Source: a virus
Reading direction: 5' to 3' (one strand)
IMG/VR virus record: IMGVR_UViG_3300046010_015054
Location: 1-64,000 of that record
Length of the DNA stretch: 64,000 nt
The stretch's first letter is position 1; the number at the start of each line of letters is the position of its first letter. The notes beneath the pieces are model-generated. The model made no database searches and was not told the DNA's origin. It saw only the letters and a list, made by a program, of their open reading frames with translations. Made by a program: the position numbers and the translations under genes. Positions 5,801 through 13,559 of this stretch are shown in pieces.

Positions 5801-5886
5801 TACCGCCTACCGGAATCGAACCGGTACGAACATTGCTGTCCGAGGGATTTTAAGTCCCTTGTGTCTACCTATTTCACCAAGGCGGC
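5801..5886 (-). tRNA. tRNA-Leu(TAA)
   Basis: An 86-nt class II cloverleaf. Acceptor GCCGCCT/AGGCGGT, anticodon stem AGGGA/TCCCT around CTTAAAA, T-arm ACCGG-TTCGATT-CCGGT. It has its own promoter 10 bases upstream. Confidence 0.93.
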
Positions 5887-5895
5887 ATTCTTTTG

Positions 5896-5926
5896 TAAAG
5901 ATATAAATAAATATCTATATCTCCAA
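5896..5926 (-). promoter_or_regulatory. Promoter of tRNA-Leu(TAA) (TTGG-N19-TATCTTTA)
   Basis: Consensus boxes with the 19-base spacer, immediately after the nucleotidase gene stop. Confidence 0.78.
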
Positions 5927-5928
5927 AT

Positions 5929-6435
5929 CTAATAACCCAATTCTTTTAATTTTTCTATAACTTCAGAAGGATCACCATTTGTAGAATGATGTAAACCAAT
6001 TCCACCAGCAGACCTCCAACGAGTAATATTGTCGTATCTATCGTCAATAAGAATATCAGTGGGGTATTTTAAAGCTTGATGTTTGTATTTAGCACCTTTA
6101 AAAATAACTTTAGGCATAGGAGATAAATGGTTTATAACCCATTCATTTTTTCCTATTCTAGAAGAAACATCTTGTGAAGGAGCAGTTAAAAGTTTAGGTT
6201 CATGGTCTTTAATAAAGTTCCAAAGTCTACGACCACCGGGGGTCCAAGGCATTTTAGACCAAAAATCTTTTCCTATGGGAGTAATAGCATTCCAAAACGC
6301 TTCTGTTCCCTTAGTGTCCTCGTATTCCTTAGGAGATAAACCGGTGAAATACTCGAATCTCCCATCGAAATCCGTTAGCACCCCATCCATATCACAGAAT
6401 ATCCTACCCCTCGTTTCCATCATTTCCTCCTTCAT
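5929..6435 (-). CDS. HAD-family 5'(3')-deoxyribonucleotidase-like
   Basis: 168 residues. IFCDMDGVLTDF (residues about 12-23) is the HAD motif I DxDxV of NT5C-type deoxyribonucleotidases; DILIDDRYDNI near residue 128 is motif IV. Such enzymes dephosphorylate (d)NMPs and could tune nucleotide pools. An AAGGAGG stretch lies just before ATGATG at 6423-6418, so M5 or M6 may be the true start, one of the few Shine-Dalgarno-like sites here; the ATG at 6435 is also open. Confidence 0.8.
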   Translation of the reverse strand: MKEEMMETRGRIFCDMDGVLTDFDGRFEYFTGLSPKEYEDTKGTEAFWNAITPIGKDFWSKMPWTPGGRRLWNFIKDHEPKLLTAPSQDVSSRIGKNEWVINHLSPMPKVIFKGAKYKHQALKYPTDILIDDRYDNITRWRSAGGIGLHHSTNGDPSEVIEKLKELGY

Positions 6436-6471
6436 CCTTCCTTCCTTTCCTTTTTCTTAACCCCTGTATCT

Positions 6472-6502
6472 CCAAGTTACGAAAAGAGATTTACGAGGGC
6501 AA
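6472..6502 (-). promoter_or_regulatory. Promoter, variant class (TTGC-N19-TAACTTGG)
   Basis: Like 1278-1308: TTGC at -33, TAACTTGG at -7, followed by AGATACAGGGGTTAAG and a purine-rich leader. It drives the nucleotidase gene. Confidence 0.65.
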
Positions 6503-6504
6503 GT

Positions 6505-7005
6505 TTATTTATAAGTTTTTCCTAAAAATTCAATAGTGTTGATAGCTTCTTCTAGTTCAACCTGGAAGAATTCTCTATTGTTGTTTACGCGATAAATATC
6601 TAAATAACGATGTATTTCTTTTTCAAGCATCATTCCATCGTGACATTTAAAAGCAAAAACAACTTTAAATGGAGTAGCAACACCTGTTGAAGAAGAAACT
6701 TGATGTGCTCTTTCCTCAGGCATTAAATGAGTGTAACCAATCTTATAAAGACCGGGCATTGAATCGTTTTGCAAAACATAAACCCAATGCTTTCCATCTC
6801 CTCTATCAGCAAAAATATTTCGCTTTCTAGAAGTATAATAAGTCACATTTTCCCAACCATCACTTCCAGAGGTGAGGGTAAAAAAAGGACATTGATCAAC
6901 AGTTGTACCCGTAAAATCTTCCTTCAAAGGAACATATTCGGCTGCTTGCTCAGGTGTTATCCTTTGTAAGCGGTCTCGAACGGGTTGTACTCCGTAATTA
7001 GCCAT
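6505..7005 (-). CDS. T5orf172/GIY-YIG-like protein
   Basis: 166 residues. The region about 75-150 (VYVLQNDSMPGLYKIGYT, then RAHQVSSSTGVATPF, then EKEIHRYLD and EFFQV) matches the T5orf172/Mug113 branch of the GIY-YIG nuclease superfamily, with YVLQ as strand 1, KIG as strand 2, Arg in helix 1 and Glu in EKEIH. It probably binds or cuts DNA; a homing or modification-linked role is not decidable. Its ATG overlaps the stop of the 52-aa membrane gene upstream. Confidence 0.75.
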   Translation of the reverse strand: MANYGVQPVRDRLQRITPEQAAEYVPLKEDFTGTTVDQCPFFTLTSGSDGWENVTYYTSRKRNIFADRGDGKHWVYVLQNDSMPGLYKIGYTHLMPEERAHQVSSSTGVATPFKVVFAFKCHDGMMLEKEIHRYLDIYRVNNNREFFQVELEEAINTIEFLGKTYK

Positions 7006-7163
7006 TAAAAAAATACTTTAACAAGTGCAATACAAGCAGCAACAAGAATAGTTTGAGCAATGAAGCCGGATACTTCCTTCTTCATATCAAATTCCTTAAC
7101 AAACATGGTGTTCAAAAACCGAAACCCCGAGACAATCGTTAGAGACAATAACATAACCTTCAT
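7005..7163 (-). CDS. Small membrane protein, 52 aa
   Basis: MKVMLLSLTIVSGFRFL at the start and FIAQTILVAACIALVKVFF at the end form two hydrophobic stretches joined by KEFDMKKEV. An internal MKKEV start would keep only the second. It sits 16 bases after the promoter at 7179-7209 with the AAGGTTATG-type leader seen at many genes here. Function unknown. Confidence 0.65.
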   Translation of the reverse strand: MKVMLLSLTIVSGFRFLNTMFVKEFDMKKEVSGFIAQTILVAACIALVKVFF

Positions 7164-7178
7164 TTTTTAATTACAGGG

Positions 7179-7209
7179 TAAAGATACGAAACGAATTTTA
7201 AATTTCCAA
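7179..7209 (-). promoter_or_regulatory. Promoter (TTGG-N19-TATCTTTA)
   Basis: Perfect consensus, 16 bases before the start of the small membrane protein gene. The repeat ACATCCGT appears twice just upstream (around 7243-7258). Confidence 0.8.
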
Positions 7210-7261
7210 GTCTCCTCGAAAGTTTTCTTTAACATTTCGGACATCCGTACATCCGTATATA

Positions 7262-7657
7262 CTACATATTTTGAATAATTCGCGAAGAAGAATAATCTTC
7301 AATTCTATCAAAAAACACAAGGTCTTCAGCAATACCGATTCCAATAATCTTTCCATATTGCTCGATATAGTCACTACCGATTACGTGTATAGTGGGATTA
7401 TACGCCATCATAAGCTCACGTAGTTCGTCGTCGCTCGAGAATGCGAAAACTTCATCTACATATTTTATAGAACGTATAGCAAACATACGATCTTCTAAGG
7501 TATGAAACGGACGACCTTCTCCTTTTAAATTTGTAACCCTATCATCGGTATCTAACCCTACAGCAAGGTGATCTCCTTGTGCTTTAGCAAATTCGAGGAG
7601 TTTAATGTGTCCGGGATGAAGTACATCAAACGTTCCATTAACCCAAATTTTTTTCAT
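7262..7657 (-). CDS. HldE C-domain-like nucleotidyltransferase
   Basis: 131 residues of the cytidylyltransferase superfamily: VNGTFDVLHPGH (His14, His17 of the HxGH motif), DTDDRVTNLKGEGRPFHTLEDR, and a C-terminal YSSSRIIQ (SSS-x-I motif). The LKGEGRP segment is characteristic of the adenylyltransferase half of HldE (ADP-heptose synthesis), though glycerol-phosphate cytidylyltransferases are similar. The matching kinase half lies far away at 27625-28362. Last gene of an operon with the 42-aa protein and the lipoprotein. Confidence 0.82.
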   Translation of the reverse strand: MKKIWVNGTFDVLHPGHIKLLEFAKAQGDHLAVGLDTDDRVTNLKGEGRPFHTLEDRMFAIRSIKYVDEVFAFSSDDELRELMMAYNPTIHVIGSDYIEQYGKIIGIGIAEDLVFFDRIEDYSSSRIIQNM

Positions 7658-7782
7658 GATTGACGTTCTTTCCAGTTACGATACATTTTAACGGCTACAG
7701 CAAATCGTTGCGGGTAAAACTTATAAGTTGGCTTTAAACGCGCCATAGCGATTCGCATAAATTGGTCTTGTTGAGATTCCAT
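7654..7782 (-). CDS. Small basic protein, 42 aa
   Basis: MESQQDQFMRIAMARLKPTY followed by a basic, aromatic stretch ending WKERQS. The stop overlaps the nucleotidyltransferase start (ATGA), and it begins 2 bases after the lipoprotein stop. No family recognised. Confidence 0.65.
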   Translation of the reverse strand: MESQQDQFMRIAMARLKPTYKFYPQRFAVAVKMYRNWKERQS

Positions 7783-7784
7783 GT

Positions 7785-8468
7785 TTATTCAAAAATTACA
7801 TTAATGGTTGTATCTTTTGTAACTCGTAATCCAGAGTCATTATTAAACAACACACGAATAAATAGTTGAGCAGTATCGCCTACCATCTCGTTGTCAAGGA
7901 AAAACTGCTGTCTGGGGGCGTAATTATACTTGCTGTAAGTCCCTAATAAAGTCGGGGTGTACGGACAATCCCAGCACATGCGTTTTGGAATTTGATATCC
8001 TGCAATATTAAGTGGGGGGTGAAGCTGGGAAATTTCTTTAAGGGTATAAGTGCGAGAGCCGACGGGAAAAGGGATCTCGAAACTTCTATCCGAAAACCAA
8101 CTCATATACGAGTACATTGGAATCGTCCATTGCAACGTATCAAACACAACCCAATAATCCGTATCGTATTGAGTCTCGATTAGGGGAATTTTGTTCACTA
8201 CGTAATTCGGATTCAACTCCTCCAAATAACCTTGAATTGTGAAATAATTTAGACCACGAAATTTTACTCTCGTGTACCCGTTTCCGTCTGTGTAAGAACC
8301 GGGTGAAACAATCGTATCAACAAAAAAGTGCATATTACAATTCCCGTCGGGGCAAGGGTAAGCATATACTTTTTCTTTCTCACACGCTGTAATAAGAACA
8401 AACGCGATTGCTGCAATTATAGCTACAATAGCTGAAATTGCAAGGTCTGATTTAGTTTCTTGTTTCAT
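7785..8468 (-). CDS. Putative lipoprotein, 227 aa
   Basis: Residues 10-29 are hydrophobic and end in LITAC, a lipobox with Cys29 preceding EKEKVYAYPCPDG. The mature part is beta-rich with several Cys (CPDGNC, CWDC) and aromatic residues, as in Bacteroidota-type exported domains. It is probably anchored in the host membrane by its lipid, or is simply a type II membrane protein. Shares an operon with DUF932 upstream. Function unknown; envelope remodelling or exclusion of other phages is a guess. Confidence 0.7.
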   Translation of the reverse strand: MKQETKSDLAISAIVAIIAAIAFVLITACEKEKVYAYPCPDGNCNMHFFVDTIVSPGSYTDGNGYTRVKFRGLNYFTIQGYLEELNPNYVVNKIPLIETQYDTDYWVVFDTLQWTIPMYSYMSWFSDRSFEIPFPVGSRTYTLKEISQLHPPLNIAGYQIPKRMCWDCPYTPTLLGTYSKYNYAPRQQFFLDNEMVGDTAQLFIRVLFNNDSGLRVTKDTTINVIFE

Positions 8469-8471
8469 ATT

Positions 8472-9263
8472 TTATCCTGCATAAGCCATTGCTAACTCGT
8501 ACAACTCGCTATTAAGCTTGATATCTTGTTGAAAGTTCTTAATTTTGCGAGCTTTGCGGTTTTTCTTTCCGTTTTGGTAATTTACCATCCCGTGAATCAA
8601 CTTTTCTTGAACTACATTGTAGATACTCCACAAATCGTTTCCTTTATCTTCGGAGCGGGTAGGTTCTAAAAGCTCGTCCATGTTAAACGTTAAATTTTTA
8701 GTATCGAAACGCAAACCAAGAGCAGCAAGAGCAAACTTTTCTTTCTTTTCTTTATCCAACTGGGTTTGCTTAAAGCGATTCATGCATTCAACTGTCAATG
8801 GAAGTTTTTCTACCATTTCGTTGATTGTCTTTTGAAGTTCTTCAAAATCGTAACCCATGTGGCGAATTTTTAGGCTTGCGAAATCTTGATCACTAATAAC
8901 TAACCCATTTTCACACACCAAACGGAACAAACCTGCTGTAAAGGTAAACGCATTCTTTCCGTCGTGTGAATTTGTCAATAAGATACGGGGAAAAACTTTA
9001 TCGTTGTCGGTTCCTTCAATCACGATATCCGCATTTCCGAATACAACCAAGTGCTTTTGGTAACCCATTCCTTTACGGGCGCGAACTTGCTTTGCATCAA
9101 CTACTCCCCAACCTAAAGCACTCATATCGTCAATGATCTGCTCTGTTGAGATATGTTTGTAATGCTCACTTGTTTTACCACCTTTGTCTTTGGTGAAAAC
9201 ACTACTTGCGGCTTGACGAATTTCTTCTTTCGTCATGAATTTGTTTATCTTGATGTCTAACAT
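8472..9263 (-). CDS. DUF932 family protein
   Basis: 263 residues. LTNSHDGKNAFTF followed by AGLFRLVCENGLV (about residues 96-121) is the signature of DUF932, common in phages and plasmids and lacking an agreed function. The N-terminal ISTEQIIDDMSALGWGVVDAKQVRAR and the C-terminal SIYNVVQEKLIHG, an NVxxEKxx(H)G-type motif, also match. First gene after the promoter at 9303-9333. Confidence 0.85.
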   Translation of the reverse strand: MLDIKINKFMTKEEIRQAASSVFTKDKGGKTSEHYKHISTEQIIDDMSALGWGVVDAKQVRARKGMGYQKHLVVFGNADIVIEGTDNDKVFPRILLTNSHDGKNAFTFTAGLFRLVCENGLVISDQDFASLKIRHMGYDFEELQKTINEMVEKLPLTVECMNRFKQTQLDKEKKEKFALAALGLRFDTKNLTFNMDELLEPTRSEDKGNDLWSIYNVVQEKLIHGMVNYQNGKKNRKARKIKNFQQDIKLNSELYELAMAYAG

Positions 9264-9302
9264 AACCTGGTTTTTTAAATTAATTTTTTAATTTTAACGC
9301 GG

Positions 9303-9333
9303 TAAAGATATAAACGATTTCCTGCGCAGCCAA
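9303..9333 (-). promoter_or_regulatory. Promoter (TTGG-N19-TATCTTTA)
   Basis: Perfect consensus. Drives DUF932, lipoprotein, 42-aa and nucleotidyltransferase genes. Confidence 0.8.
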
Positions 9334-9371
9334 ATTTCCTCTGCCGTAAAATCGCGTTCTTCACCCTTTTT

Positions 9372-9926
9372 TTATTTCATTTGAAACCCGTACCAAACTG
9401 AACGATATAATCCACTGTACTGTTCGTTTGAATTGCCGTACAACACACCATTCACAACTGCAAGAGCGTGACCTTCAACAACCAAAACAAACCGACCAAC
9501 TGGGTTACTTTCAATAAAAGATTTCACTGTAAAACCTGTTGGTTTTTTGTACTTAGGGTTAGCCAATATCTTTTTATTTGTAGAATTAGCAATATTCTTT
9601 TGCATCCAAGTTTTATCGGGATGAGCTCCAATAAAATTAATACGTCTACCATTTTTGATTTTACCAATAACGTTTTTACTGTATAAAAAAGTATAGGTAC
9701 CTTGACGATCTTGGCGCTTCATCTCTTTTTTAATGTAAGCGTGAGCTTGTTCGTATGGAAGATCTAATGCACACATGAAAGCACGAACCACACAATCGTT
9801 GGTTTCGCGTTTAGCTAAATCACTATTACTTTGAGCAAGAAAATTACTATCAACAAAATATTCTTGTTTGAATTGCTCGCGATATACCTCGCGGAACACA
9901 CTAACTTTTACTTTTTCTGTAATCAT
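9372..9926 (-). CDS. Papain-like cysteine-protease-fold protein, tentative
   Basis: 184 residues from MITEKVKVSVF; this ATG (9926) has the AAAGGTTATG leader and sits 19 bases after a promoter, unlike the longer frame. ETNDCVVRAFMCALDLPYEQAH gives a Cys at the start of a helix and, near the end, GRFVLVVEGHALAVVNG gives a His on a strand, the Cys...His order of papain-like/C39-like folds. Related small phage proteins exist in that superfamily; proteolysis is not proven. Confidence 0.6.
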   Translation of the reverse strand: MITEKVKVSVFREVYREQFKQEYFVDSNFLAQSNSDLAKRETNDCVVRAFMCALDLPYEQAHAYIKKEMKRQDRQGTYTFLYSKNVIGKIKNGRRINFIGAHPDKTWMQKNIANSTNKKILANPKYKKPTGFTVKSFIESNPVGRFVLVVEGHALAVVNGVLYGNSNEQYSGLYRSVWYGFQMK

Positions 9927-9945
9927 AACCTTTATTTCTTTGATA

Positions 9946-9976
9946 TAAAGATACGAAACGGAATTCACCCAACCAC
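9946..9976 (-). promoter_or_regulatory. Promoter (GTGG-N19-TATCTTTA)
   Basis: Consensus with GTGG at -33; a TATATACGGATAT element (as read on the plus strand) abuts its upstream side. Confidence 0.78.
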
Positions 9977-10322
9977 ATTATATACGGATATCCTTTGTCG
10001 ACGCGCAAATTTTTTTATTAGAGTCGAAATGCGCGGGGATGGGTATGTGGTGAAGGGGGTATAGGTAAATCTACATTTAATATATAAGTATATACGTTCG
10101 ATGCCTACTATCTATATTCGATCTATTTTTACATCCACTTTTACTATAGGTAGTGCCGGCCCCCGTATGGACATCAGCGCGCGTGGGTACCAACCACTAT
10201 AGTAGTACGTACGTACGCCCAACCCCCCTAGTAGGTACTGCCGGGGTAGTATAGATAGGATAGGGACGGGCACCCGAAGGTACCCGCCCCACCACCTAAC
10301 CAAATGTAACCCCTTTAGGTCA
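9977..10322 (-). other. GC-richer 346-base intergenic region with hairpins
   Basis: No convincing gene. Contains TATATACGGATAT at 9979-9991, an AT-rich part around 10080-10135 and a clearly GC-rich part around 10150-10300. A C(UUCG)G hairpin, GGGTACC-TTCG-GGTGCCC, lies at 10285-10268 on the minus strand, 38 bases after the stop of the 112-aa gene; it lacks a U-tract. An 80-codon frame here overlaps that gene and looks random. Confidence 0.5.
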
Positions 10323-10661
10323 TCACTTGCTCTTAAACCAGCGTTTCCACACAATTGAATTTGTGAAGAGGGCCTGGCGTGCTTTTTGGCGTTGGCTTCT
10401 CATTTCAACCTGAGTATTCTCAGGATAACATTTAAATTGAAATGCCAGACGCTTTGTTGTAGGCACAATCGAGACATCACTCAACGCTACAAAGTCTCGG
10501 GCAGGGATTTTAGCAATAATGCCTGCGTCGTCCACAATCAGGTTTATGATTACTTCCCCACCTTTGGTTTCGCTATTGAAGATACGATCCTCCTCAACAT
10601 TGAATTGATAGCGCCCTTGAGTGGTTACACCCTCAGTTGAGCAATAAATCTCGTGTGCCAT
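10323..10661 (-). CDS. Unknown protein, 112 aa
   Basis: MAHEIYCSTEGVTTQGRYQF then a beta-rich body (GGEVIINLIVDDAGIIAKIP) and a basic C-terminus with RQKARQALF and WKRWFKSK. It overlaps by one base the AT-hook gene upstream (TAATG). No family recognised. Confidence 0.7.
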   Translation of the reverse strand: MAHEIYCSTEGVTTQGRYQFNVEEDRIFNSETKGGEVIINLIVDDAGIIAKIPARDFVALSDVSIVPTTKRLAFQFKCYPENTQVEMRSQRQKARQALFTNSIVWKRWFKSK

Positions 10662-10882
10662 TACTTCTTCTTAGATTTCTTGGTTGATGATACTTCCATC
10701 GCATCGAACACCTCCATCGGTACCTGCTTTGGGGCTTGTAAAACGGGGGCTGTCTTAGACGGGCGACCACGCTTTACTTCCATTCCGGCTGCACGTTTGG
10801 CTTCCCAAGCGGTCAAGCGGGCTTGACGTGCACTTGAAGGATTGATCTTACGACCACGGGATTTAACAACTAACTCACTCAT
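10661..10882 (-). CDS. Small basic protein with AT-hook-like motif
   Basis: 73 residues, very basic. Contains KSRGRKI near the start, VKRGRPSK at about residues 37-44, an AT-hook-like RGRP core, and a Lys-rich C-terminus. Minor-groove DNA binding is a reasonable inference. First gene after the promoter at 10926-10956. Confidence 0.65.
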   Translation of the reverse strand: MSELVVKSRGRKINPSSARQARLTAWEAKRAAGMEVKRGRPSKTAPVLQAPKQVPMEVFDAMEVSSTKKSKKK

Positions 10883-10925
10883 AACTAATTAAATTAAATA
10901 AAATTAAACAAATCGTTCAATGGGG

Positions 10926-10956
10926 TAAAATTACGAAACGGGTTTGGGGTAACCAA
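10926..10956 (-). promoter_or_regulatory. Promoter (TTGG-N19-TAATTTTA) overlapping a hairpin
   Basis: The -33 TTTGG lies inside the hairpin GGGTTTGG-TTACC-CCAAACCC that follows the stop of the 195-aa gene, so terminator and promoter share bases. Confidence 0.72.
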
Positions 10957-10965
10957 ACCCCTCCT

Positions 10966-11553
10966 TTAGGCTTTTAAAGGCTTTAAAGAACTGCGGTAGC
11001 GGTAGTGTAAGCACTGAACATCACCCCCACACAACGTTCCGAATGATTTAAATTTCATCTGTTCGTTTATGATTGCTGTTACTTCAGCTCCGTCTCCACC
11101 TACGCTTACCTGAATATTATTAGCAGACATATCGTTGGTAATGTCTTTAGCTAGGGCACGGTTTAATTTAACCATGTTCGCCCCAATAAATGCTTCGCGG
11201 TACTTAGCTTCCCAATTACCCATCATCATGGTTCTCAAATCGTTCACCATGTACATCAAGTCTTTATAGTAACTCATTTCTGTCCGTCCGCGGTAATCAC
11301 TAGGGTAGGCAACGGGTAATTCATATTGATTCAACTCCCGATTATATGTTTTAAACTGGGTCATGTAAATGTATTTGTGGGCGGATTGATAGGTATCAAC
11401 TTGATTACCATAACCACTTCTAAGCTCATTACCGTCAATGCTCATCCACTCCAGGAATTCATTGTAACGTTCCTTCATGGTGTTGATCTGGCGATCGGCT
11501 AATTGCTCAACAATCACCTTCGCTTCGTTCTGGATTTCATTTAATGCGTTCAT
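10966..11553 (-). CDS. Unknown protein, 195 aa
   Basis: Helical, with MNALNEIQNEAKVIVEQLAD then a long polar body; SAHKYIYMTQFKTYNREL and the DITNDMSANNIQVSVGGDGAEVTAIIN segment stand out. Codon choice is less AT-biased than in genes after 13 kb. Single gene between the promoter at 11590-11620 and the hairpin at about 10945-10965. No family recognised. Confidence 0.7.
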   Translation of the reverse strand: MNALNEIQNEAKVIVEQLADRQINTMKERYNEFLEWMSIDGNELRSGYGNQVDTYQSAHKYIYMTQFKTYNRELNQYELPVAYPSDYRGRTEMSYYKDLMYMVNDLRTMMMGNWEAKYREAFIGANMVKLNRALAKDITNDMSANNIQVSVGGDGAEVTAIINEQMKFKSFGTLCGGDVQCLHYRYRSSLKPLKA

Positions 11554-11589
11554 AACCTTGATTTTAATCGTTTTTTTAATTCAACGCCA

Positions 11590-11620
11590 TAAATGTATGA
11601 ACGGATCATTGCGCAACCAA
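11590..11620 (-). promoter_or_regulatory. Promoter (TTGG-N19-TACATTTA)
   Basis: Consensus; start codon 37 bases downstream behind AAAATCAAGGTTATG. Confidence 0.8.
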
Positions 11621-11883
11621 ATTTTTCATGCAATTTTTTGCGGGGCGGGTCGCGATTCTCACCCGATTTGTATATACTTTTAACTATAGGTAAGATCCGG
11701 GGCACTCCCTGTAAAAAGGTTGACTACCCTCCACTCCCGTGTCATCTCATATATCAATATCTTGACACATACACATATCCAAACATCCATATCTCACAAT
11801 ATACGGATAGGACAGGTCACATTACTCAACCACCCACATCAGGGTCATCCCCGTATAATGGTGTTATGTTTTATAGTATCAAT
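11621..11883 (-). other. 263-base noncoding region
   Basis: No supported gene on either strand. Holds a TATACGGATAG element near 11803 and CTATAGGTA near 11687, the latter resembling CTATAGGTAG near 10146 in the other long gap. The plus-strand frames here overlap each other and look random. Confidence 0.45.
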
Positions 11884-12192
11884 TTACAGGGGCAGGACAC
11901 GTAGTTCCACATCCACGTATTCCCTCAAATGAGATACGAACGTAGGCCACGTGATTCTCTCCAATTGCTCCAGTTTGATGTAATGGATGTTCTCGATCGT
12001 GACCGTCTCACACCATAGATCCATCCGCGGGATGAGACCTTCGTACTCGTTCCGTTTCATGAACCGACGCACGTGCGATTTATTAAGAAGCATTCCCGTC
12101 GTGATTTGAGCTGGAGTTATTGCCGTATCGCCTTTATATTCTTGCCCCCATGAAGTGCTGTTTATGAGTTCCATGATGTTAGAATCCCTCAT
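11884..12192 (-). CDS. Unknown protein, about 100 aa
   Basis: Two starts are possible: MRDSNIMEL at 12192, overlapping the upstream gene by 14 bases, or MELINSTSWG at 12174, just after its stop. The body has ITTGMLLNKSHVRRFMKRNEY and a C-terminal WPTFVSHLREYVDVELRVLPL. No family recognised. Confidence 0.65.
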   Translation of the reverse strand: MRDSNIMELINSTSWGQEYKGDTAITPAQITTGMLLNKSHVRRFMKRNEYEGLIPRMDLWCETVTIENIHYIKLEQLERITWPTFVSHLREYVDVELRVLPL

Positions 12193-12397
12193 AAAAGTCT
12201 GTTAATTCATTTTGCTCGCGGGCTGTTTCAAACGCCTCAAGAATGTCATCCACATTTGAGGGTTCTTGACCTTCACTATCGAATACTTCAATCTCGTAAT
12301 TCATCATGTTTTCGGTTTCATCAATGGTGTAGTAGTTACCTTCATAGATGAACTCATAAGTGAGTTTTTTAGATACCAATGAACCTTTATTTTCCAT
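12179..12397 (-). CDS. Small acidic protein, 72 aa
   Basis: MENKGSLVSKKLTYEFIYEG then a strongly acidic second half. It has the appearance of a phage DNA-mimic or inhibitor-type small protein, but no family is recognised. Confidence 0.65.
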   Translation of the reverse strand: MENKGSLVSKKLTYEFIYEGNYYTIDETENMMNYEIEVFDSEGQEPSNVDDILEAFETAREQNELTDFYEGF

Positions 12398-12423
12398 AAC
12401 TTGTTTTTTTAATAATTAAATAA

Positions 12424-12684
12424 TCAATCGTTGTAGAGCTCAAAAATTACTTTGTTCGCTTTATCCATTATTCGAACAGCATTCCAATCATCTAAGCTAC
12501 CTACTCGGTATTCAACGTCTGCGTTTACATCATAGCGATAGATATCGTCTGAGCTGCCACCAAAATAACATAGAATTTTATATTCATCCTCTGTGTGACC
12601 AATGAATGTGAACGTGTATTTGTAATAGTGAGAAAAGCGTAGTAATGTGTTACCGAATTTCTCCTGTACTTGTTCTTTATTCAT
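12424..12684 (-). CDS. Unknown protein, 86 aa
   Basis: Acidic with many Tyr and Phe; YKYTFTFIGHTEDEYKILCY suggests beta structure. Its leader CCTTTAACACCAAATAAAATG is a member of the repeated leader group. Confidence 0.68.
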   Translation of the reverse strand: MNKEQVQEKFGNTLLRFSHYYKYTFTFIGHTEDEYKILCYFGGSSDDIYRYDVNADVEYRVGSLDDWNAVRIMDKANKVIFELYND

Positions 12685-12713
12685 TTTATTTGGTGTTAAA
12701 GGTTACTGTTTGT

Positions 12714-12926
12714 CTATAAGTAATTTAAATCTTCAGCTAACCCAACAACCTCAAAGCACCACTTCATTTGGGGTTTATTCATCTGCAAAACATTGTCGTT
12801 AAGTGGTTGGCCGCAGCCGTAAAACTTGCCTATTATTTTGGATTTAAGTTTTTTGTTCTCCTCAAGCATTTCTTTGTATTTCTCGATTTCGAGCTGTTGC
12901 TTTACAATTAATTCATCTTTTTTCAT
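12714..12926 (-). CDS. Small coiled-coil protein, 70 aa
   Basis: The first 33 residues (MKKDELIVKQQLEIEKYKEM onward) form a heptad-like charged helix; the rest contains YGCGQPLNDNVLQMN. Leader CTTTAACACCACAGAGAAATG. Overlaps upstream gene by 4 bases. Confidence 0.65.
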   Translation of the reverse strand: MKKDELIVKQQLEIEKYKEMLEENKKLKSKIIGKFYGCGQPLNDNVLQMNKPQMKWCFEVVGLAEDLNYL

Positions 12927-13138
12927 TTCTCTGTGGTGTTAAAGGTTTCGTTGTAGTATTCCTCACATTGAGAACCGACTGTTGGAACCCACTGTCCGCC
13001 ATCCCAATAGGCATTTTCAATTTCTTCCTTGTGCATTGCTTTGGCTTGTTCTAAAATTGCTCCAATGGCAAGTTGATTACCACTTGGGATTAGTTTTTCC
13101 AATTGACTAGCTACCCATTCAATACTGCTCTGTTTCAT
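12923..13138 (-). CDS. Unknown protein, 71 aa
   Basis: IEWVASQLEKLIPSGNQLAIG then a helical, aromatic tail ending YYNETFNTTEK. The IEWLxxxLxxL-type start resembles a domain seen in many phage ORFs of Bacteroidota. Leader CTTTAACACTTAAGAGAAATG. Confidence 0.65.
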   Translation of the reverse strand: MKQSSIEWVASQLEKLIPSGNQLAIGAILEQAKAMHKEEIENAYWDGGQWVPTVGSQCEEYYNETFNTTEK

Positions 13139-13160
13139 TTCTCTTAAGTGTTAAAGATTA

Positions 13161-13451
13161 TTAATCGTTTTCTTTACTAAATTGACCTAACATTTTTACT
13201 ACTAATTCAGCCATCTTGATCTTGTCATCCACTTCACTTTGAATACGACCAATCAAATAACCAGCTAAAACGAGTTTTTTCTCATAGGCAGATAATTTAA
13301 TACTTGAATTCAACTCTTCACGTTGAGTGTAAAATGCCATAATTAATAGAGCATCTGAAATTGTTTCTTGCTCATCATAGGTTTCTCGAGCTACTTTAAG
13401 CATAGCATCAAAGCATTCCTCCTCCAAACCTAAACCATCAGTAATAGTCAT
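13161..13451 (-). CDS. Unknown protein, 96 aa
   Basis: Starts at MTITDGLGLEEEC (13451), which has the AAGGTTATG leader; the longer frame would start upstream of it inside the promoter leader. All-helical, acidic then Leu-rich (LSAYEKKLVLAGYLIGRI). No family recognised. Confidence 0.65.
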   Translation of the reverse strand: MTITDGLGLEEECFDAMLKVARETYDEQETISDALLIMAFYTQREELNSSIKLSAYEKKLVLAGYLIGRIQSEVDDKIKMAELVVKMLGQFSKEND

Positions 13452-13491
13452 AACCTTAATTGTTGGGGGTTTAATTAGATTTCCAACACCA

Positions 13492-13522
13492 TAAATGTAC
13501 AAAAGGAATTTGACGCAACCAC
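13492..13522 (-). promoter_or_regulatory. Promoter (GTGG-N19-TACATTTA)
   Basis: Consensus; drives the 13.45-11.9 kb small-gene operon. Confidence 0.78.
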
Positions 13523-13559
13523 ATATGAAACGTCTTTTTTAATCCGTTTTTACCTGTTT

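Noticed and set aside
10112-10354. 80-codon minus-strand frame in the GC-rich gap
   Set aside because: Overlaps the 112-aa gene, has no leader of the usual type and random-looking composition; treated as intergenic.
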